Positions 46,374 to 57,659 of a stretch of 64,000 nt of DNA are shown here, in pieces. The first letter of the stretch is position 1; each line of letters begins with the position of its first letter. The notes below the pieces were generated by a model. The model saw only the letters and a list, made by a program, of their open reading frames with translations. It did not search any database and was not told the DNA's origin. The DNA is from Mesorhabditis belari (taxonomy: Eukaryota; Nematoda; Chromadorea; Rhabditida; Rhabditidae). A program made the translations under genes and the position numbers. The DNA lies in assembly GCA_958450365.1 (NCBI GenBank), contig CAUEEP010000438.1, forward strand, positions 1 to 64,000, written 5' to 3'.

Positions 46374-46599
46374 AAGCCGGTTGTTGTTTTGTAAAAGTGC
46401 TAGAAGGCTGAATAGTCTGAATTCAATAGTTCGGGGCGTGACCGGCTTCAATCTTATCATTGGGGATGATTTTGTTTCAAAAGCCGAAAAGAACAAAAAG
46501 GTTAAACGGGTTCCCCCAAAACCCTCACAATATAACAAGGACACGCAATATTCAGCATAAGGCTGATAAAAAAAAGCATCAATCGAACAAAAACCGGAA

Positions 46600-46800
46600 C
46601 AAAAACCGAAGACAAATCGACGAGTTGAGGGACGAGAAGCGCGACCTTCACGAAGAATTGTCAGTTTCCTCATGCTGATGTCCATTGATGTTCAACACGT
46701 TCATCTAATAGTCTATTCAGGAGCGACAAGAGAGCAAAATACTTGCAGCTTCAGGAGGAATTCTGGGTTTTTGGGAAGACTTTATGAGATTTTGAACAAA
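46600..46800 (+). pseudogene. Coiled-coil tail exons, copy 3
   Basis: 'RNKNRRQIDELRDEKRDLHE' followed by E-L, then GTCAG donor, CAG acceptor near 46721 and 'SDKRAKYLQLQEEFWVFGKT'. Convergent with lectin E (ends 46904). The upstream part of the gene was not found. Confidence 0.5.
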
Positions 46801-46903
46801 CAACTCAGAAATAAAGAAAAAGATAATGTGCAGTTGTTTTCAGAAGATGGAATAAAATGAGATTTATTGGTTTTTGTCCACAGAAAAGAACACAAAGTAT
46901 TTA

Positions 46904-48035
46904 TCAGAATTGAGAGCTCATTTTGCAGATAAAACGATACGGATTGGTAGGAGGATAGGCTCCCCATTTCCCATCGCTGCTCCAAAGCTGAAATGTATTC
47001 ATTTCTGATGGAAATCCTTTGATAAAACATTCTCCGTTATTTTACACAAATAAATCTCCTAAGATTGATTCAAATATTTTTGGATTAATTATGCATTGCA
47101 GATTGGAATAAATAATGATGATTTCACGTTGAGAATCTCACCGCAGCGTGGGTGTACGAATCCGGCTCTTCCACCATCCAATTCGTGAAATCCACCGAGC
47201 TTCCATCCATCCATTCAAAAGCATCTTCTTGGTTCGGATTGCTCTGGATAAAGAAATTTTTATGTTTAGACCTTGTTATTTCGATCCGATTTTCTTTTCT
47301 TATTATTGAAATTATTCTAGTTTCCCAATTGAAACCATTATTTCTATCAAAGAACTATAAGTCAAAGGGCTCATTTTTTCACAAAATGGCTGAAAGGATC
47401 ATTACTTTTTATGTATTTATGTCTTTCAATAAGAAAAATTCAACCTTCAGTCCGATCCAGAAACTACCATGCCACGGAACAGTTCTCGCTGAAATTAATA
47501 TCGGTTGTTTTTGGTTTATAAAGCATACATTTCTGTGAAAATCATAAATTTTCAAAATTGAATCCTTTCGATTTCTTACCGAGTTTCTGAACAAAATCGT
47601 TCTCTTCCTGACTGTGAATTGAGACTAAATGGATCTCTCGACTCGCACAATATGCCTCGGCCTCATCAAATGAAACTCTTTGATCGATAACCTTGAGATG
47701 AAAGTAATCCTGGTTCTCAACCCCCACCAAACCTTGTACCAAGAAGCGGTTTTTGCCAAATACGACCATCCATCCAGGTCCAAGAAAGTCATTATTCGAT
47801 TTCTGAATTTCTTCGAAAAACTTTACTCCAGACTTTTTAAACAGATACTCAATCCTTTTCGCATAAATCTGCCTTCAACTTTTTTTTCTTTTTCTTCTTT
47901 TTCTCTTTCAAATTGTCTAGAGAGGAATTGATTGGGTCGAGTGGAATGGGTGTTTTGAGAGTGAAAAAACTGTTTTCTCAAGTCTCAGTCGACAAGAGAT
48001 ACCAAATGAACTCACATTTGGGTCAACTCACAACG
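46904..48035 (-). CDS. C-type lectin-domain exons, copy E, cut off from its 5' half
   Basis: CTLD exons on the minus strand: 47769-47581 ('AEAYCASREIHLVSIHSQ'), about 47490-47447 ('FWIGLK'), about 47260-47140 ('SNPNQEDAFEWMDGSSVDFT' and 'NWMVEEP') and about 46990-46904 ('SSDGKWGAYPPTNPYRFICK'). One upstream coiled-coil fragment remains near 47925-47880; at 48035-47990 the sequence matches the intron also found at 49505. The anchor and stalk exons of this locus are now 1.4 kb away (49425-50403), separated by a kinase fragment. The product, if any, would lack a membrane anchor. Confidence 0.55.
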
Positions 48036-48229
48036 CGTTTGAGAATCGTTTACATTTTCCTCGTTCACTTCCCGAAGATCTTGAGTAAAATCGGGTGTAG
48101 GGAATGAAATGTCGAAGCCATCCAGATTCAGGTCCACAACATTGTTATCCTCGCTGGGAAACCCCAAAGGTTTAAGAATCAATTTTTGAGTCTGATCAAT
48201 CTCGGGCTCAAATACGTATTTCTGGGGGG

Positions 48230-49330
48230 TCTAAAATATGAATTGATGGTTCGCTGAATACTTTGACCTTGATGCTATCCACAATCTTCGGGTAGACTTG
48301 CTCTACAGTAGGTCGATCCGATGGATCAATTTGCATACATCTAAATATGTAATGTCCTATGTCAGGGCTAGGATGTGGACATGTGCATTTTCGGGCATGA
48401 CTGTCGATAGGCGTACAACGGAAAAGCGACTTTTAGCCCCTTTAAAATCAACTTTTCCGAAAAATCTTTGACTAGAAGATGGATTTTTCGATGCTCAATG
48501 ATAGACAATCACCCCGAAAAGGCGCATAGCTACTCGGATGTATGAAAAAGTGGTACTTTACGGACAACGGGGGAGCGCAGCCTTCTTTTCAACTTTTCAA
48601 CCAAAATTTCGTTGACTCAAGCACCAAACTGAATACTTTTTAATCGCGTCTCAAAGTACCGTAATTTCAATCACGAATCGTGACTATAAAAGCACGCTCG
48701 CGCTAGAAAATTTCCTGTACTGTCTATTGTGAATTTCTTCGTCTCTGGGCGGACAATCAAACGTTGATCAAATACGTGAAGCAGAAGCTCAAAATAGACA
48801 AGGAGAGGGTCGTCGAGTGGAATATGTATAAGACCGAACACAGACAAATCAATCAAGATTTTGGTTAAAAGGTTGAAAAAAGACTGCCCCCCCCAATCGC
48901 TCCGTCCACCGTGTTATCCGTAAAGAACCTAAAAATTAACCCTGGACGATATGGAATCATTAGAATCATTTCAAGTCAAACCCCATGATTATTGACTTCA
49001 ACGGGTCATCGCAGCATGGCGGTTTCAGTTTTAAAAAATTTTGGTTTCTCATCTCCCATAACATCGTCACACCATCGTCACACCTTCGTTCGACAATCTC
49101 CCAACAAATTAGTCCAACCGCATAAATGTCACTTTGACAGGTCACCTAGATCTTCTTGTCCAGAGTTGTAAATTCAACGAAATACTTGTGCATTCTGTCC
49201 ATAAGGAACAAGATGCAATTCGGGACTCATATAAAGTTATAATAGTCAGTTCCAACGGTCGAAACGGTGTCTATTCGCGTCAAGTCCCGAACCAATCCAA
49301 AATCGGCCACTTTCAGAATGAAATCTTTTG
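48230..49330 (-). pseudogene. Decayed protein kinase fragment (C-lobe)
   Basis: The minus strand shows kinase C-lobe motifs in order: 'VLVAKDFILKVADFGLV' (DFG), 'VSTVGT', a 10-nt disturbance, 'YMSPELHLVPYGQNAQ', 'SDIYAVGLICWEIVERR', and further down 'CMQIDPSDRPTVEQVYPKIV' (subdomain XI). The frame changes several times, and the N-lobe and HRD loop are missing. It is a paralogue of the kinase at 54198, lying inside a broken lectin locus in the position a kinase takes in the duplicated block. Confidence 0.78.
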
Positions 49331-49424
49331 CAACCAACACGCTAAAAGATATGTGGCAAACACTTTTTTATACGAATCAAATCATCTCACTTTTCTGGTT
49401 TCAAAAAAAATTTCGATTTCGGCC

Positions 49425-50403
49425 GTTTTGTTTTCCCTTTCAGATTGTCTAAAGAGGAATTGATTGGATTGAGTGGAATGGGTGTTTGGGAAATGAAAAA
49501 ACTGTTTTCTTAAGTCTCAGTCGACAAGAGATGAACTCACATTTGAGCCCTCAATTCGGTTATTTTCGTTGCTCTAAAAGGAGTTCTGTTAGTTAACAAT
49601 CTGTCATAACTAAGAATAACCAGAGAGAGAAGAAGACTCACAACTCGGCCTTTAGCTCCATGCTTTCGGACCTCAATTTCCTCTCGACCTCGGCATTTTC
49701 TTCCCTCGTTTCGTTCAACTCCCTCTCGCTGAACAACTCTAGCCAGTCAAATCCTAACAGTTTTCAACGTACAAATCGGCTTTCAACGCGGAAAAGGTCC
49801 TTGACATTTCGGCGACTTTGGAATCTCTAGATGTGTCTCATTCTCAGATATTTCTTTAAGGGATCTCAAGACTCACATCTCGGCTTTCAAATCAGCACCA
49901 ATCTTCGTCGGTCGTTCACAGAGTTCGCAGATTTTTCCTCGAGCCTCGACGAGTTCTTGTTGGGTTTTACTCCTGAAAAGTCTTGCCATTGGGACACGCA
50001 AACCTATTTCTTGTTCATTCTACCAAATTCGCTTTATTGATTTGCTTTTTTCCAAAAAAACCCACAAATTTCTTTGACAAGACCTCAAATTGATGGGATG
50101 GACGATATCAATGGACGACGAGCCCTCGTCTCTACTGCTGAAATCTAAGATCATCGAAAATCCCTTTCTGACCAACTTTGACGAAGAAATTTGTTGAAAA
50201 AGAAGGAGAACCGTGATGAATAGAGCGACGGCCATCACACCCATTCCGACCAATTGGTGAATTCGTTTTGAATTCAAGGAAATGGGAAGAATGAATGGAG
50301 CGACGATGCCAAAGTGCCAAAGTGAAAGTTTTGACGGCCCAAAGGGCAGGAATAACTGTTTTGACGAGCCGGAATAGATGTTTGAGAATGGAATTTTGCA
50401 CAT
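49425..50403 (-). pseudogene. Membrane anchor and coiled-coil stalk exons, lectin copy E 5' half
   Basis: The first exon (50403-50066) starts 'MCKIPFSNIYSGSSKQ' and has about 55 mostly cytosolic-type residues before 'MGVMAVALFITVLLLFQQ', so the predicted topology is type II. Then coiled-coil exons: near 49974-49880 ('QQELVEARGKICELCERP', 'IGADLKAEM'), about 49835-49770 ('DSKVAEMSRTFSALKADL'), about 49740-49645 ('LFSERELNETREENAEVERK') and about 49575-49545 ('ATKITELRAQM'). It breaks off at 49425 where kinase-derived sequence begins, so no CTLD follows. Best evidence in the window for the full N-terminal architecture. Confidence 0.7.
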
Positions 50404-51270
50404 TTAAAAGGCGCTCTCTGAGGTCATTACAAACAGACAGACAGTTATTTTTAGATTCACAATACTACTAGTTTTTGTGGAGGCTTTATAATTGCTTGCT
50501 TTTGGTGTGAAAAGGAAGATAAGAATCTAATAAATCGAATCTATCACCTTACATCTTTCGATTTTGCGATGTCACCGAGTTAAAGGCTTCGAAAAAAAGG
50601 GGTTCCCGGGGTTCTCCGTTGTAAATACCGCTTTTTCCACTAAAGAACGATTTTTCAAAAAATCTGTCAGGAGAATTTGGAAAATTTTTGGAATGGCACA
50701 TCTTTCATCAAAATTCACCAAAAAACGCAAATTGCACCGATGTGTGAAGGACCTGAATCACTGCTTTGACGGCCCGAAGGGCAGGAATGAATTTTCTGAA
50801 AGACCCGAAGGATTGAAATGAAAATTTTTGAAGGCCAGAAGGGCCTGAGTGTAACCGTGGACTTTTCTGAACTGCCTGAAAGGCCTAATGAGAGATTGTA
50901 CGGTCCAAAGGGCCGAACTATGTCTATTTTCCAACCCATCAGCGCAAATACTTTCACGGGTCTCCCAATTAGACAGCGGGCAAAGCGAACGATCGTGAGC
51001 GAACGAAACCGGACGTGGATCTAGCGAGATCACGACAAGAGTCTCCGAATTGGAGACCAGGTTGGAAGCCGATTTGTGACTGTTTCATGTGGCGTTAATT
51101 GGATGGAATCACCAGAGACGATAGAGACGAGGGTTCCAAAAATCTCCAATTTTCCATAAATGAAATGAAGGACTTGCGTCGAAGATGGAAAGAAGTCAAA
51201 ATGGAGAATACTTTATTGATTGATAGTTGCTATTTCTTGTAGAATGCAATCTATTGTTACACGCAAAAAA
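49425..51270. repeat. Segmental duplication, copy 2 (partner 33826-35675)
   Basis: See 33826-35675. The edges differ sharply: at the lectin side this copy joins kinase sequence, the other joins a CTLD. At the far side it joins a mariner terminus (51295), the other joins secreted-peptide relic sequence. Confidence 0.92.
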
Positions 51271-51294
51271 CGCGCTTTATTTTTTTCCCTCATC

Positions 51295-52062
51295 TATTGG
51301 GTTGGGGACTATGACTCAGCGGCTAGTTTCCTAACACTCTCTTAAATTGTAAACAACAATCGGCTGCCTGCCATTTTGGCGAGCAGATAAGAACAGATCT
51401 ATTCTCTCAAAAACAATGATGAATCAAACCTTATCTCTTTATTTTATTCATTTTTTATTCTGCTTTGTTGCGAATAATCTGCCACCCGGACATCTGAGAC
51501 ATGCTATGTTATACGAGTTCCTGCAAGGTCACAATGGAGCCCAATGTTCTGCTAACCTTGGCAAGATTTACGGTGAAGATGCACCTGCAGAACGCACTTT
51601 TCAAACCTGGTTTGCTAGGTTTTGTTCTGGGGATATGTCTCTTGAAGATGAAGGAAAGGGTCATCCAGGGGTCTCCTTTGACGATGCTAAGTTGCTTGAA
51701 ATTCTCCAAAGAAACAATAGGCTCTCTTCACGGGGAAATAGCAGAAGAACTCTCAGTTGATCACAAAACAGTATTGAATCATTTGCATGCAAATGACTTT
51801 AAATCAAAACTTGGGGTTTGGGTCCCTCATGATCTCACGGACACCCAGAAGTGGCAACGAGCTTCAATCAGCGCCGCCCTTCTCTCTCGTTACGAAAGGA
51901 AATCTTTTCTCCCCCGTATTATTACGGGGGACGAGAAGTGGGTTCTAACCGCCAACTTCTGAAGGAAGCGCCAATGGGTTGGAGCTGGAGAGAAACCCGA
52001 TCATGACGCCAAGCCAGAAGAAGATGTGCACCAGAAGAAACACCAGAAGACGCCTATCTAGC
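51295..52062 (+). pseudogene. Mariner transposase, 3'-truncated
   Basis: A mariner-like terminus ('TATTGGGTTGGGGACTATGA' near 51296) is followed by 'NLPPGHLRHAMLYEFLQG' and an HTH region ('PAERTFQTWFARFCSGDMSL'). After a frameshift near 51720 come 'EIAEELSVDHKTVLNHL', 'WVPHDLTDTQKWQRASI' and 'IITGDEKWVL' (first Asp). It then has a TGA and ends near 52062 before the second and third catalytic residues, where a Tc1-like element begins. Confidence 0.88.
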
Positions 52063-52071
52063 TTTTTACAG

Positions 52072-52838
52072 GGTGACCAGAAATAACGTTGCGGAATTTT
52101 CGGCAGTCTAAAATCCTCTAAGTTTCAATTTTGGCAAACGAATTTATTTTTAACCTATTCTCTGTGATTGTTTTTATTAGTTTCTTTGTTGTTTTACTTT
52201 GTTTCAAGTTTATTTATTTATAGGATGACAAACAAGGGATATGCCATTCTGGAGCTTCATCGTCAAGGTCAATGCGTGAGTGCGATCGCGCGATTGCTAC
52301 GTCAGCTCTCATTTCTCATCAGCTCGTCTGAAAAGCGATTAAGCGACACAAGGAGCTTGGCAACGATGGAGATCGTCCAGGAAGAGGCAGAAAAAGAACA
52401 GTTAACACCTCCAGAAATCGCAAAGTGATTCAGAAGCGCGTGGTCCAGAATCCACAGGTCTCAATGAGAAAGATCCCTCGACAGATGGGGATCGCTCGCG
52501 AATCGGTTCGACTTATGGCTAAAAATGAGCTCAATATTCACCCTTACAAGCTCAAGCAAGGGCAACAACTCGAAGACGAAAAAAAGCGAGTTCGACTCGA
52601 AAGATGTCGAGAGCTTCTCAAGCGGGCCGCAACTCCACACTGGGAGCGAATCCTGTTTTCTGACCTGAAGCTCTTCTCGGTGGAGCAAAGCTACAACCAC
52701 CAAAACGATCGGATTTGGTCAACGCCCTCTCCAGGCAGCTCTGTGATTGTTCAACACCGACAAAATCCCGTCATGGTATGGGCCGGAATCTGCGCAACCG
52801 GCAAAACTCATCTCATTTTCATCGATTCTGGATTCTCG
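52072..52838 (+). mobile_element. Tc1-like transposon, 3' half lost
   Basis: Terminus ACAGGGTGACCAGAAATAAC at 52075. The transposase starts 'MTNKGYAILELHRQGQC' (52204), shifts frame near 52300-52390, then runs 'NPQVSMRKIPRQMGIARESV' (HTH), 'ERILFSDLKLFSVEQ' (first Asp) and 'PVMVWAGICATGKTHLIFID'. It is cut at 52838 by the MITE at 52840-53470. Same 'MVWAGICATGKT' signature as the element at 5988-7307. Confidence 0.85.
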
Positions 52839-52839
52839 A

Positions 52840-53470
52840 TTTCTTCGATCAAGAACATTTTATTCTACTATTTCCAAGTCGACCCCAAGAAATTACTCTT
52901 TAAAAAATTTAAAAATTTAAAAAAATGACTACAGCTTTCCCTTAAAATTTTAGAGATTTTTGAAGAATTATTATTTTCCAAGCTTAAATTCAGCTCACTT
53001 TTTGCACCATAAAAACGATTTTTTATGAGGTAAAGCTAGCACAAATGAGCAATACGCTCTATAATCTCGATTTTTAAGCCAAGAATTTTTTACAGAGAAG
53101 CTCTATTTCCAAAAATAATTTTTTGCTAAATTAGGTCATACTTAAAAGTTAAAGCATTAGATAAAATTTGCCTTTATCACAAATTTCTCTATTTTAAGTA
53201 CTTGACTTTAGGTTTTGAATGGGCCGATTGCCTATTCATTAACCCATTAAAAACTTGTCTAAAGGCCGGTCACTCAAAAAGTGACTAAAGTCACTTCAGC
53301 TGAAGAAATCTCTTATTTTTTTACCTGAAACTCACTCTGATTTTTTTTGCTTACAAACTTTTTGAAATATAGTCAAGTTTATCAAAAAAATCTGGAAAGA
53401 ATTCATGGCTTGCTTTTCAAGAAATCACCGTGCAGATTTTTTCCGAAAACATTCTTTCCAACCTAATAGT
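52840..53470 (-). mobile_element. Mariner-type MITE, copy 2 (inverted)
   Basis: Reverse orientation of the 60671-61281 element, lacking the last part of one end. The other terminus 'TTCTTTCCAACCTAATAG' lies at 53451. It interrupts the Tc1-like transposase. The next 120 bp (53490-53600, 'CATCACCTGTTATTCCTGTA') matches 60020-60110 in reverse complement. Confidence 0.8.
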
Positions 53471-53617
53471 AGTTAAATTCTCGATACATGAAAAATTCAT
53501 CACCTGTTATTCCTGTAATTCTACGGGTTCTAGGGGTTATGAACCTTTTATTCTACGGGTTACGTCCGTTTTTGCATTATACTTATTAAGGTGGAACAAA
53601 CAAAATGAAACGTACCT

Positions 53618-53842
53618 ACCGTATTTCCTCTAATAAACGCCCCCCCCCCCCTCGACCAACTTTGGACGCTTCGTTCTCAGCTCCATTTTGAGATATTTTT
53701 ATGTTTAATAAACCAAAAGATAGCCCTTAATGTCTTCTATCTTTTGGTATATTAAACATAATAATATCTCAAAATGGAGCTGAGAACGAAGCGTCCAAAG
53801 TTGGTCGAGGGGGGGGGGGGCGTTTATTAGAGGAAATACGGT
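53618..53842. mobile_element. Near-perfect hairpin MITE
   Basis: About 100-bp arms around a short centre near 53728: CCGTATTTCCTCTAATAAAC plus a run of C, 'CTCGACCAACTTTGGACGCT' and 'CAGCTCCATTTTGAGATAT' are mirrored in reverse complement, ending in CGG at 53841. TACCTA flanks both sides. The terminus resembles that of the 24240 and 46158 MITEs (CCGTATT...TCTAATA). Confidence 0.9.
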
Positions 53843-54197
53843 ACCTACCTTTATTATAGAAAACTTCCGCTGTCTTTTCTCAGAGTTCATCAGTCAGTAA
53901 TTATGATCTCATTTTATCCAAATTATGAGTTTAAGAATGAATCATGTGGTTTTTGTGTTTTTAAATTACATAAAACGCATTTCCTCATGTCTTTGATTAC
54001 ATTTATATTAGGTATTTCATAATATTTCTTTTAGATTACATGAGATTGCTGATTCATACGACTGTGACCTCAAACTATACAAATGTGACTTTTATTTCGC
54101 AACAAAAGGGCTCAATTGCTAAAAACTTCTCATTTAAGATATTTCCTTTTAGACTTTCAATATTTAGTGATTTTTAAACAATTATCTATTAGATTCA

Positions 54198-56569
54198 ATG
54201 AGTCGATCATCAACAAACCGAAAAAGAAAAGCGATCATCGAGAAATCGATCGACAATTTCGGTGATGATGGAGAGAAGACTTTCGTCGGCCACGGCGGTT
54301 TCGGAGACGTTTATCTTCTTAAAAATCACAAGCCGTACAATTTTTAAATTACCAATCATGTTCTCAATGTTATTGTGCAAAAGTTTTCTCTTTCAGTCCA
54401 GCCGTTGTGAAGTACGTTTACTGCAAGAACGAATACCAGAGAGAGGCGTTTAAAAAAGAATGTGCCACTCTTGAAAAGCTCCGTCACCCGAACATTGTTG
54501 CTTACATCCGCTCGAGAAATGTCTCCGATGGTGGCCAACAAATGCTGGCAATAGTGATGGAATTCTGTGAGAAGGGATCACTTCGGCAAGGTTGTTAAAA
54601 AGCAAGAAAACATGTTAAACTCCCATTCTTTCAGTGCTTTTCGATGCAAAGATCATCTACTCAATGAGGACAGTGTTGACCTGGAGTAAACAGCTGTTTA
54701 GTGTGCTTACTTATTTGAAACAAAATGACGTCATTCATAGAGATATCAAGCCAGACAAGTGGGAAAATCAAAACCAGCAATTATACATCATTTTTAGCAT
54801 TTTGGTGACAAAGAACTTCTTGTTGAAAGTCGGCGACTTTGGGAGCATCAAATTGAAAGCCGATTCGTGCAGTGGGACTTTTGTGGGCACTCTTCGTTAT
54901 ATGAGTCCGCCAAGAGCTGGGGAACCAGTTGGACGAAAGGATCATTTCATGGTTTGGCATTGAATGAAACCGATCACATTATATTAGAGGGTTCAGAAAA
55001 TCTATTCTTTCCTTTTCATAGTTCCATCAAAAATCAACAAATTCACCAATCAACCTATGGTTTGCTCTGAAAAAAAATTGTTTTTGTTCAATTTCCCATC
55101 TTTTTAAGTCAAACTCGGTTCACTTTCAAGCAAATTCGAGAGCAAAAACGGGCAGTGCAATTGGTGCATTTATTGGTTTTAAACGATAAAATCAAGAATA
55201 CATCGGGGGCGGCGGGATTTGGGTTCGAACACGGGGTTCGAACTCTCGACCTTCCGATTAAGATAAAAGACACTTAACCAGTCAGCCACACGTGATCATT
55301 AGTACGAAAAGGAACGAAAAGACTTTCGGGATAGCCTAATATTTTAGTCTTCTCACCGAAACGATGTCTACAGTTTGGGACTTGTGCTTTGGGAGATTGT
55401 TGAACAAAGGTGAATGGTTAGACTTTCGTCCAAGAAATCTGATCAGTGATAACGGTTTATCTAAACCAAGTTTTATCGCAAAATTTGAACAATTTAACAC
55501 TTTTCTTTCAGAACCGTCCTCTCCGAGTATGGTTTGAGGCATTTTGATCACGAGCGATTTCGCCTCAATGTCTTTACAAATAAATTAATGAAACTGGATT
55601 CAGCAAACTGTCAAGATTCCATTAAAAACATAATTCAGAGGTTTGTCATTTCAAAAGCTTAGCTGAATCAGTTTTAGATGTGTTGACTTCGATCATTCTC
55701 AGAGATTTTCGGCTGCGGAGATTTTCGAGAATTTACTTGAGATCAAAGAGGTTTTGCTTTGATTCTTTCTTTGAACGATTAAAAATAAACTTTAGAAAGA
55801 TCTTAACTTCAAGAAATTTGACGAGTTACCATTTATCGATGAGGACCAAAAGAAACGACTTCGACCGATTGGCTTTGATAATACAATGGGCAGGGCTGTG
55901 GTGAATGTTGATAGTATCTCTGAAGTGCCTGACATTCATTTTGATTCCGAATCTACTGATCAAAATTCAAAAGAATTAAGAGGCTTAAAGCTTGAGAATC
56001 CTTCGAAGAATTTGAATCCCACCGTTCGTCCGGTATTCCTCAAAAAATTTGAGGTCCTTGGCCAGGCAGAGAGACAGAATTTCTTGCAAAACATTCCAAC
56101 GCTGATCACTCAAGCCGAGAATCTGAGTGAACCTTTCAATGAATATATATTTGACACTGATTCAAGAAGAATGAATTCTAGAAAGAACACGATCAACGAG
56201 CTGTTCTACGAGATTTTACGTACCGACTATGAAGACCAGATACTAGCACATGAGAAAGCGTTTAACCTTTTGGAAAACATGGGCAAACGCAGTTTTTCCT
56301 ACTGGTCATACTATCGTTACATTGATGAGGCTGTGAAAGACATGGAGATGTTAAAGAAAACATATTACACAACAAGAATTCACTTCAAAGCCTTTTTCTC
56401 TCAATCAACCAAAGAGGAATGGTTATTGATCAATGAACATGCAAATCACTTTGTTGATAAGGAGCTTGATCGAGTCGAGAAGTTTGACGGAGAATGGTTA
56501 GATGTTTCGGATGGGAAAACCTTTCTCTCGAAAAAATCTCTTGAATCTCGAAACAAGTCCAACTATTGA
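54198..56569 (+). CDS. Protein kinase with a long novel C-terminal region, 540 aa
   Basis: Exons: 54198-54334, 54397-54590, 54635-54758, 54798-54927, 55348-55409, 55512-55640, 55678-55750, 55796-56569; all phases agree. Kinase landmarks: Gly loop 'GHGGFG' (residues 31-36), Lys51 in 'AVVKYV', Glu67 in the C-helix region, 'IHRDIKPDNIL' (Asp147), 'GDFG' (165-167), 'NDVYSLGLVLWEIVEQR' and 'IIQRCVDFDHSQRFSAAEIF'. The activation segment reads 'YMSPPRAGEP', with Pro where APE/SPE kinases have Glu. All other catalytic residues are present. Ser/Thr kinase likely; group uncertain. Residues 284-540 are an unrecognised, charged helical domain. The intron at 54759-54797 is 39 nt. The frame stays open past the TGA (see next entry). 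It faces lectin F. Confidence 0.82.
55228..55297 (-). pseudogene. tRNA-like relic in a kinase intron
   Basis: The minus strand reads 'GTGGCTGACTGGTTAAGTG' (D arm and A box), a CTTTT/GGAAG stem with a 9-nt loop, then 'GTCGAGAGTTCGAACCCCG' (T arm and B box). The anticodon loop is too long and the acceptor stem is poor, so it is decayed; the A and B boxes are still good. Confidence 0.5.
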
Positions 56570-57074
56570 GCAAAGAAGAAAGCAAAGAAGTCGATTGTTG
56601 AGCGTTATTCGGAGAATCAACTCTTCTATTCTCATCTCGAACCAATCGATCTTTACATGGTGATTGAAGCGCTTGAAAGAGCAAAAGAAAAACTGAAACG
56701 TTTCACCAAATTTCAGATTGAGAACTTTGTTCCCGTATTTATTCGAGAAAAGGAAGCACCAAAATGGAAGGTGCCAATTGTTGCTTACATTTTTCAACTC
56801 AGAAATCCGCCAAGATTGCCTTGTGCTTGTCAACCGAGATGTTCACTGAAATTCGGTGTTCCTGCTGATTCCGAATATCAATTTCCCAAAGAGATGCAAA
56901 TTCCGTACTATGAATTTCTACAAAATCGACGTAGAAGAAGTTGATGAGCATTTCGAAAAGTTGACTTCATGGGACAAATCCCTGATTTCAATTGACTTGG
57001 AAATGAACGCCCGTATTGTGAACTTGGAGAATGAGGGAACAATGGCGATGTTTGCTAGACACAATCAGATTTGA
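56570..57074 (+). pseudogene. Open continuation of the kinase C-terminal region beyond the stop
   Basis: In the same frame as the kinase's last exon, 124 further codons are open after the TGA at 56567-56569 ('SIVERYSENQLFYSHLEPID', 'KFQIENFVPVFIREKEAP'), ending at 56944. A different frame then carries on in the same style ('FYKIDVEEVDEHFEKLTSWD') to 57074. Composition is coding-like. It may be an older C-terminus cut off by a nonsense change plus a frameshift, or a separate exon set. Confidence 0.5.
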
Positions 57075-57179
57075 TGTGTTTTTGCTATTGGATTTTTATC
57101 ATAAACTTTTTCTTCCAAATTCATTGAAATTTTCTGCAGTTTCGGTAAATTGTCAGCTTTCAGAGGAAACAAGAGAAAC

Positions 57180-57385
57180 TCGCTTAGCTACACATAGATC
57201 TTTGTTAAACTCAAAGCGATTTTCGAACAGCATCTCTCTCGCCGGACGCTACTCGTGCCTCAAAGAGATTTTGGATTTGGACAAAGAAATCCGCTTAGCT
57301 ACACGTAATTTTTCGCAAACGTCGCCGAGAACATCACGAGGCAAATGAATGGGGAATTTCGAATGAAATCCATTTTGATTGCTTT
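57180..57385 (+). other. Kinase-locus 3' segment duplicated at 35950
   Basis: Partner of 35950-36170. The frame reads 'EETRETRLATHRSLLNSKRF' and 'CLKEILDLDKEIRLATRNF', helical and possibly the degraded far end of the kinase protein. Confidence 0.5.
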
Positions 57386-57659
57386 CAGTTAGAAATTACT
57401 AACGGGCACCTTATATAGTCGACCATTTTGCAAGAAAAGTTGTTGAAAGAGTATTATGTAGTGATATGTACATAGCTAAATGATTTCTTCGAACAAGTTG
57501 CGTCTGAAAATGGGGTTTCATTCGTTTTTTGACTATAAAGACATATACAGCTCATTATATCTACAATACATACATACATTATCTACTTGCTTAGTCTTTA
57601 TGATTAGCCAAAAAGAGACCAAGATCTTTGCCTACAGAACCAGTCGAAAAAAAGCATAA

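Noticed and set aside
48671..48856. 61-codon minus-strand frame between the kinase pieces as a separate gene
   Set aside because: It lies between recognisable kinase fragments, has no motif and is best seen as decayed intron or inserted sequence.
56567..56569. TGA in the kinase as a selenocysteine codon
   Set aside because: No selenoprotein homology, no SECIS-like element sought successfully downstream, and a frameshift follows; a nonsense change or a true stop is simpler.
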